From positions 1 through 24,262 of IMG/VR virus record IMGVR_UViG_3300049478_000089: 24,262 bases of DNA. The stretch is one strand, 5' to 3'. Positions 19,574-24,262 of this stretch are shown piece after piece. The notes below the pieces were generated by a model that was not told the DNA's origin, made no database searches, and saw only the letters and a program-made list of their open reading frames with translations. Position 1 is the stretch's first letter, and every line of letters begins with the position of its first letter. The stretch comes from a virus. A program made the position numbers and the translations under genes.

Positions 19574-20409
19574 CAACCTCAGTTCCCATTGCAGAGATCT
19601 TCGGGCCAACAATCCAAGGTGAAGGTGCGCTTGCAGGTGTTCCAACCTACTTCCTTCGTGTTGGCGGTTGTGACTTCTCGTGCGTCTGGTGTGACAGCGC
19701 TCACGCAGTCCTTGCAGAGGAAGTCCGTAAGCTGCCGCACTGGAGCGAGGAAGAGATCCTAGAGCAGCTCATCCACCTCTCGCATGGCAAGCCCGGCCCT
19801 GACTGGCTGACAATCAGTGGCGGCAATCCTGCACTCTATGATCTTTCTATGGTTGTGCAGAGCTGGCAACATCGAAAGTCGCCGAGCGGCTGGGCAAGCA
19901 AGGTTGCAGTCGAAACACAAGGCACGAAGTGGCAGCCGTGGTTCGGAGACGTCAATCTTCTCGTTGTGTCGCCTAAGCCACCTTCGAGCACCATGAATAC
20001 CTCGGGTCTCGATGTCTTCATGCGCTGCGTGGCTGCTGCTGAGGAGAATTTCTGCTATCGACGTCTCCAAGACCCAGGTATTCCACCTGACGACTGGCGA
20101 ATGGTCTTCAAGGTCGTAGTCTTCGATGAGATCGACTACAGGTTTGCACGAGACCTCCACATGAGATGGCCGCTCATCAAGTTCTACCTCTCCTGTGGGA
20201 CTGCAATGGGCGGGCTGACTGGCGAGTGGTTGCCGAGCTGCAATAGACCCTCATTGAACAACGGCGGCTACGTCGACACCAAGGTTGACCTGCTTGCCCG
20301 CTACAGTTGGCTCGCCGAGCTTGCCATGAATGACTATGCGATGTCCGACGTTGCTGTCTTGCCGCAGCTCCATGCCCTGACTTGGGGCGCAAGAACAAGG
20401 GGTGTTTGA
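19555..20409 (+). CDS. queE: 7-carboxy-7-deazaguanine synthase (QueE), radical SAM
   Basis: 284 residues. IAEIFGPTIQGEGALAG leads to the radical SAM cluster motif GGCDFSCVWCD (C39-x3-C43-x2-C46), as in QueE. WLTISGGNPALY matches the substrate-binding region and VAVETQGT the conserved VETQGT strand. The enzyme rearranges 6-carboxytetrahydropterin to CDG, the substrate of QueC. GTG 19555, behind GAGGG, is the likeliest start; GTG 19558 and ATG 19567 are also in frame. The last codons run to one base before the FolE start. Confidence 0.85.
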   Translation: MVADMVTTSVPIAEIFGPTIQGEGALAGVPTYFLRVGGCDFSCVWCDSAHAVLAEEVRKLPHWSEEEILEQLIHLSHGKPGPDWLTISGGNPALYDLSMVVQSWQHRKSPSGWASKVAVETQGTKWQPWFGDVNLLVVSPKPPSSTMNTSGLDVFMRCVAAAEENFCYRRLQDPGIPPDDWRMVFKVVVFDEIDYRFARDLHMRWPLIKFYLSCGTAMGGLTGEWLPSCNRPSLNNGGYVDTKVDLLARYSWLAELAMNDYAMSDVAVLPQLHALTWGARTRGV

Positions 20410-20410
20410 C

Positions 20411-21043
20411 GTGGCGCAAGCAGGAGAAATAGGTGTTCGGATTAGGACGCACATAGGCCCACAGAGCATTGAGGATGACATCAAGTCGATCCTTGAGCAG
20501 CTAGGCCTCGATCCATCGAGTCAACACTTTGTCCGAACGCCTGAGCGTGTTGCAAGAGTCTTGCGAGCTTACGTCCAGCCGAATGATCTCGACTCTCTTC
20601 TAGCTGATGGCTTTGAGGATGACGACCCTGAGGAGGGCGAGACACATGAGAAGGTTCTCGTCGTTCAGACCAACATTCCCCTCATGGGACTATGTGCACA
20701 TCACCTTCTCCCATTCTTTGGGGCAGCGGCGGTCGGCTATCTGCCGCGTGATCGCGTGGTCGGCCTATCAAAGCTCACCCGTCTTGTCTATGCGGCTGGT
20801 CATCTGGCCCCGACGACTCAAGAGCACATCACGAACCTCGTTGCGAGCGCCCTCTATGCCTCAAGGGCCATCAACCCGCGGGGAGTTGCGGTTCTGACAA
20901 GCGCGCTTCACGGATGCATGGCAGTCCGCGGAGTTGAGGCACCTGCTACGCGAACGATCGTGTCTGCTATCCGTGGCGACTTCAAAGACTATCCGGCACT
21001 AGAGGCGAAGTTCATGGACTTAGCTAAGGAGGGTCTTGGATGA
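20411..21043 (+). CDS. folE: GTP cyclohydrolase I (FolE)
   Basis: 210 residues. The zinc ligands C95 and H98 lie in LCAHHLLPF, and C169 in LHGCMAVRG; VVGLSKLTRLVYAA and TTQEHIT are the other FolE signatures. The enzyme opens the GTP ring to dihydroneopterin triphosphate, the first step of 7-deazaguanine (and folate) synthesis. A phage copy would supply the precursor for the QueD enzyme 18898-19323. GTG 20411 follows AAGGGG by eight bases; GTG 20402 is in frame but sits within that box. The end overlaps the next gene (ATGA). Confidence 0.9.
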   Translation: MAQAGEIGVRIRTHIGPQSIEDDIKSILEQLGLDPSSQHFVRTPERVARVLRAYVQPNDLDSLLADGFEDDDPEEGETHEKVLVVQTNIPLMGLCAHHLLPFFGAAAVGYLPRDRVVGLSKLTRLVYAAGHLAPTTQEHITNLVASALYASRAINPRGVAVLTSALHGCMAVRGVEAPATRTIVSAIRGDFKDYPALEAKFMDLAKEGLG

Positions 21044-21312
21044 GTGATCCCTTCTTCCGGCGATACCATCGTGCACTCGCAGATGCAGCTGACATTGTCA
21101 CGTCCCGCGACGCAGAGGGCCGCAACGCTTCGATGGGAATAGAGGCTCAGTACGAGTCAACTGTCTTTGTCATCGACATCGTGCGGATGAAGTGCCAGCG
21201 GGCCAAGTCGTATCTCGCAGCGGGCAACCTGGAGAAGTTCAGAGAAGAGATGCTCGACTGCATGAACTACTCTGCGTTTGCTGCGGCCCTTGAAGACCGA
21301 GGTGAGGAGTGA
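21040..21312 (+). CDS. Nmad1/DUF1599-like small protein
   Basis: 90 residues, ATG 21040 after AAGGAGGGTC, overlapping FolE. The layout ADIVTSRDAEGRN, STVFVIDIVRMKCQRAKSYLAAGNLEKFREEMLDCMNYSAFAAALED, that is a variable start, then I/V-R-M-K-x-x-R and a closing D-x-x-N-Y-x-x-F, is like the nucleotide-modification-associated (Nmad1/DUF1599) or MazG-like helical family. Iyer and colleagues linked such domains to nucleotide-modification operons. The placement between FolE and the DpdA-like gene agrees with that. No metal-binding acidic motif is certain, so this is a suggestion. Confidence 0.5.
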   Translation: MSDPFFRRYHRALADAADIVTSRDAEGRNASMGIEAQYESTVFVIDIVRMKCQRAKSYLAAGNLEKFREEMLDCMNYSAFAAALEDRGEE

Positions 21313-22118
21313 TGCCAGCGCCGCAGTTTGCACCAGTCGCGCCACTTCCAGCTCTGCGTACACTGGCCAAAGCCGGAGTCCTTGGTAACTATCAACTTCT
21401 GATTGCACCGATGGTGCTCGAACATGCGATGGAGTACTTCCACTTCTTCACCGGGGAGCATGACGATCAGTTCGTCATCCTCGACAACGGCGTGATTGAG
21501 CTTGGCCATTCACTTAGTGCCCCTGATCTTCATTATGCAGCTGATGTCGTAGGGGCTCATGTTGTGGTGATGCCTGATACTATCGACGACGCGGAAGCGA
21601 CGATACAGCAGGTCGAAGATGGCCTGGAGACCTTCCGCAAGTACGATACAGCAACCGACACTCTAGGGGTCGTCCAAGGTACGACAATGGGAGAGTGCCT
21701 ACGATGCGCAGAGAGTCTAGTGAAGGCGGGGGTGGACTGGCTGGCCGTACCGCGCGGCCTCACACCGCATCTTGGCAGCAGAGTGCCACTGGTGAGACAG
21801 GTAGCTCAGTTCGGGCTGCCCATCCACATCTTGGGCTTCAGCGAAGATATGAAGGACGACATCGAGACAATGATGTCACACCCGCTAATCAGGGGGATCG
21901 ACGCAGCAACGCCAATCTGGATGAAGGGCCTTCTGCCAGACGAGCCACCGAGAGTAGCACGCTTCGGACGGCGCCCCTTCGACTTCTGGCAGCGCCCACC
22001 GGAGGCAATGGGGCCGGAGTTCACACGAAACGTCGAAACGGTACGCGCCTGGATCAGCCACGAGTGGCACGCCCAGATCGATGCCCAGGGTGTCCATACA
22101 GGCGTGGTCGAACGGTAG
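21312..22118 (+). CDS. dpdA: DpdA-like DNA (tRNA-guanine transglycosylase-type) deazaguanine transglycosylase
   Basis: 268 residues. Phage DpdA-type text is present: YQLLIAPMVLEHAMEYF, FVILDNGVIELG (D58, E63), DVVGAHVVVMPDTIDD, LGVVQGTTMGECLRCAESLVKAGVDWLAVPRGL, IHILGFSEDMKDD and RGIDAATPIW. This is a TIM-barrel queuine-transglycosylase relative that swaps guanine in DNA for a 7-deazaguanine such as preQ0. Direct linkage to FolE, QueD and QueE strengthens the call. The length fits short phage DpdA forms; bacterial DpdA is longer. ATG 21312 is preferred to GTG 21309. It overlaps the polymerase start by 55 bases. Confidence 0.8.
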   Translation: MPAPQFAPVAPLPALRTLAKAGVLGNYQLLIAPMVLEHAMEYFHFFTGEHDDQFVILDNGVIELGHSLSAPDLHYAADVVGAHVVVMPDTIDDAEATIQQVEDGLETFRKYDTATDTLGVVQGTTMGECLRCAESLVKAGVDWLAVPRGLTPHLGSRVPLVRQVAQFGLPIHILGFSEDMKDDIETMMSHPLIRGIDAATPIWMKGLLPDEPPRVARFGRRPFDFWQRPPEAMGPEFTRNVETVRAWISHEWHAQIDAQGVHTGVVER

Positions 22119-24262
22119 GATCTGACGGTCCACCAGATGCGCCACTCGTTGTCATAGGTGAGGCACCCGGTCGGGACGAGGTTGCAAGTGGAAGGCCATT
22201 CGTCGGTCGATCGGGCAAGCTCCTGAATGCTGCACTCGCTAGGGCCGGTATCGACCGTGCGGATGTCTACACGCTGAACGCGCTGCAGTGCCAGCCGACT
22301 GAACAACCTCCGTCTCGCACTGCCATTGACGCATGCCGCGTAAGACTGGCCGAGGAGGTCCTTGCACATCCGCGCAAGGTCATCCTCACGATGGGCAACT
22401 CAGCAATGCGAGGCTTCCTGGGCGAACACAGCTTCAAGATTACATCGAAGCGCGGTCATCCCATCGATCTAGAAGAACTTGGCATCATCCTGCCGACCTT
22501 CCACCCTGCCTCGATCCTCCGCAATCAAGGTGAGTATCCACGGTGGCTCGAGGATCTCAAGTATGCAGCTAAGTTGCTCGAGAATGGCCGCGACAGTCTC
22601 AAGTCACCAGGCAAGCCAACCGCATATATCATGCTCTTGGGGCCAGAAGAAGACGTCTACTACCCTAAGATAGGCGAGTTGAAAGCTTGGGACAACAACA
22701 TCGTCGATGGCAGCCAACTTCGAGATTGGCCAATCCGCAGAGTAGTCACTGGCATACCAGCAGCAATCCGTGCTGTGGACTTGCTCCTGCAGCAGGAAGT
22801 TGTCGCAGCTGACATTGAGACAGCATATAGCTACTCGCCGCGGCTCGGCAAGATCCTTGCGTTGGCTGTTGCATGGAGTCCGTTCGAAGCTGTTGTGTTC
22901 AGCGAAGGCCTCCTCGACTCGCCTGCCTTCCGCCCGCATCTCGTTCGTTTGCTCACAAGCAAAGGTCCGCTTGCTGTGGGCCACAACTGGAAGTGGGACT
23001 CATCGTATCTGCGTCATCAATACCTCGATGGGAAGTGGCCTGCCGAAGGCATGATCGTCAATGCGCATGACACGCTTCTTGAGCACTACTGCCTCGATGA
23101 GACAAAAGGTACGCATGCCCTCGAGAGTCTTGCAGGCGACCTGCTAGGGGCGGAGGACTACAAGTATGTTGTTCGCAAGTATGGTGTGGGCGACCAAGGC
23201 TACGAGAACGTACCACGTGAGATCCTCTATCCATATGCAGCGCTGGACACCACGCACACCTTCGCTCTCCACGAGATGCTGTGCCCAAGGGTGCAGGCAA
23301 GCCTTGGACTGAAGAAGCTCTACAATGATCTCCTGCTCCCCGCGTCGATCTTCCTCCAGAAGGTTCAAGACTACGGCCTGTGGGCAGATCGAGACTTCGT
23401 CGAGCAGCTTGACAAGATGCATGGCGATCGAGTGGTGGCAGCACGAGAGGCGTTGATGCGAGAGGTCGCACCCATTTGGGACACCGAGGAATACATGGCG
23501 TCGAGATGGGCAACGAAGAAGATACCTGACGGCTACAATGGGCAAAACTGGAAGCACACGAGCTTTGTCCTCGAGAAGTTGATCGGCTGGGTGCCGATGA
23601 ACACGAACGAGCGGACCCTTCGCGACCTCGACCAGACCGGCAAGGACCAATCTGCGACCTTCGGATACAAGGCAAAGAACTATGCCCGTGGCCATCCCAA
23701 CCGGAAGGTGAAGCTCAACTACCCGTACATCCAGGCTCTCATCGACTTGAGACTCGCTCGCCATGCGCACCGCATGCTTGTAATGCAGATCAAAGAGAAG
23801 ATCGAGCCGGATGGGCGCTTGCACACAACCTTCAACATGCACTCGACCGAGACTGGGCGATTGAGCTCCTCTGCACCCAACCTACAGAACCTTCCCGTGC
23901 CCGAGAAAGACGAGGAGCATCCGGCCCGAGACATCGTCGGGGCACCTCCGGGCCGTGTCATCATTGAGGCAGACTACAGCCAGCTTGAGTTGCGCATCCT
24001 CGCTCACTTTAGCGACGACGATCACCTCCTCGATGTCTACCGGGAAGGACGTGATCTGCATACCGAGCTCTCGATCGCCATTTGGGGTCCGGGGTTCACG
24101 AACTATCAGCGCGTTCGGGCCAAGGCTGTGAACTTCGGTATTGCCTACGGCCGTGGTGCTGGATCGATTGCAGCTGAGCATGACATTCCTGAAGAGGAAG
24201 CTGCAGAGATGCGGCGGACTTGGTTCAAGACGTTTCCCAAGGCAGCTGTTTGGCTAGAGAAG
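22064..24262 (+). CDS. polA: Family 4 uracil-DNA glycosylase fused to DNA polymerase I (3' end cut by the window)
   Basis: 733 residues to the window edge, with no stop. Residues 1-165 are a family 4 UDG: C7-x2-C10, C76-x14-C91 (the four 4Fe-4S ligands), GEAPGRDE at 32-39, FVGRSGKLL and FHPASILRN. Residues about 240-400 are the 3'-5' exonuclease: D250-I-E252, N308 with D312, and Y391-x3-D395. Then comes the family A polymerase: motif A, D637 (ADYSQLELR), and motif B, R683-x3-K687-x3-F691-x3-Y695, matching E. coli Pol I R754/K758/F762/Y766. Motif C lies beyond the edge. GTG 22064 puts the first Fe-S cysteine at residue 7. No AGGAGG is obvious; coupling to dpdA is likely. Confidence 0.85.
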   Translation, partial: MARPDRCPGCPYRRGRTVGSDGPPDAPLVVIGEAPGRDEVASGRPFVGRSGKLLNAALARAGIDRADVYTLNALQCQPTEQPPSRTAIDACRVRLAEEVLAHPRKVILTMGNSAMRGFLGEHSFKITSKRGHPIDLEELGIILPTFHPASILRNQGEYPRWLEDLKYAAKLLENGRDSLKSPGKPTAYIMLLGPEEDVYYPKIGELKAWDNNIVDGSQLRDWPIRRVVTGIPAAIRAVDLLLQQEVVAADIETAYSYSPRLGKILALAVAWSPFEAVVFSEGLLDSPAFRPHLVRLLTSKGPLAVGHNWKWDSSYLRHQYLDGKWPAEGMIVNAHDTLLEHYCLDETKGTHALESLAGDLLGAEDYKYVVRKYGVGDQGYENVPREILYPYAALDTTHTFALHEMLCPRVQASLGLKKLYNDLLLPASIFLQKVQDYGLWADRDFVEQLDKMHGDRVVAAREALMREVAPIWDTEEYMASRWATKKIPDGYNGQNWKHTSFVLEKLIGWVPMNTNERTLRDLDQTGKDQSATFGYKAKNYARGHPNRKVKLNYPYIQALIDLRLARHAHRMLVMQIKEKIEPDGRLHTTFNMHSTETGRLSSSAPNLQNLPVPEKDEEHPARDIVGAPPGRVIIEADYSQLELRILAHFSDDDHLLDVYREGRDLHTELSIAIWGPGFTNYQRVRAKAVNFGIAYGRGAGSIAAEHDIPEEEAAEMRRTWFKTFPKAAVWLEK

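Noticed and set aside
23144-23842. 232-residue minus-strand open frame
   Set aside because: It lies antisense to the exonuclease and polymerase domains of polA, whose motifs are unambiguous.
1-24262. CRISPR array, insertion sequence, integrase or attachment site
   Set aside because: I found no regularly spaced repeats, no transposase or recombinase motifs, and no long direct repeats at gene borders.

Overview
The window looks like part of the genome of a tailed double-stranded DNA bacteriophage. All 49 coding regions I can support lie on the + strand. Most are packed with ATGA or GTGA stop-start overlaps, many are under 80 codons, and the recognisable products are phage replication, recombination and nucleotide-modification enzymes. 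There are no tRNA or rRNA genes, CRISPR array, integrase, transposase or virion genes. The moderately high GC content and strong AGGAGG-type ribosome binding sites would suit a high-GC host, but the sequence does not identify it. The last gene (DNA polymerase) runs off the right edge, and the tail of another gene enters on the left.

Layout. (1) 1-3178: small mostly unknown genes, including a DUF2786 protein, a stub of an SF1 helicase, Cys-rich mini-proteins and a very long RNA hairpin (2443-2546). (2) 3182-6436: endonuclease VII, a Toprim primase-helicase, an exported beta-rich protein and a membrane peptide. (3) 6555-9137: a Lys/Ala/Glu-rich helix-turn-helix protein, a second small HTH protein, a RuvC-like resolvase, conserved-looking small proteins and an Acb2-like cyclic-nucleotide sponge (anti-CBASS). 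(4) 9174-11927: two HTH-zinc paralogues and a run of tiny membrane and zinc-binding proteins. (5) 11896-14362: SNF2-type helicase, SLOG/YspA-like protein and a beta-class DNA methyltransferase, tightly coupled. (6) 14456-15474: a histone-H1-like HTH protein, a perfect 15-bp hairpin, the best promoter in the window, a structured leader, a possible T-fold protein and a three-hairpin cluster. (7) 15487-18507: a recombination module with a Cas4/RecB-like Fe-S nuclease, a RecA-fold Sak4-type ATPase and a DUF669-like partner. (8) 18658-22118: a 7-deazaguanine cassette with QueD, QueE, FolE and a DpdA-like transglycosylase. (9) 22064-end: a fusion of a family 4 uracil-DNA glycosylase with DNA polymerase I.

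How it fits together. Primase-helicase and polymerase copy the genome. Nuclease, ATPase, DUF669 protein, endonuclease VII and the RuvC-like enzyme would serve recombination and branch resolution. FolE, QueD and QueE convert GTP to 7-carboxy-7-deazaguanine. QueC, outside the window or from the host, would make preQ0, which the DpdA-like enzyme could exchange for guanine in phage DNA to resist restriction. The methyltransferase and the Acb2-like sponge add two further probable counter-defence layers. Five proteins share one ungapped 36-residue helix-turn-helix signature, and two of them carry histone-like tails behind near-identical promoters, suggesting a phage-encoded nucleoid or regulatory protein family.
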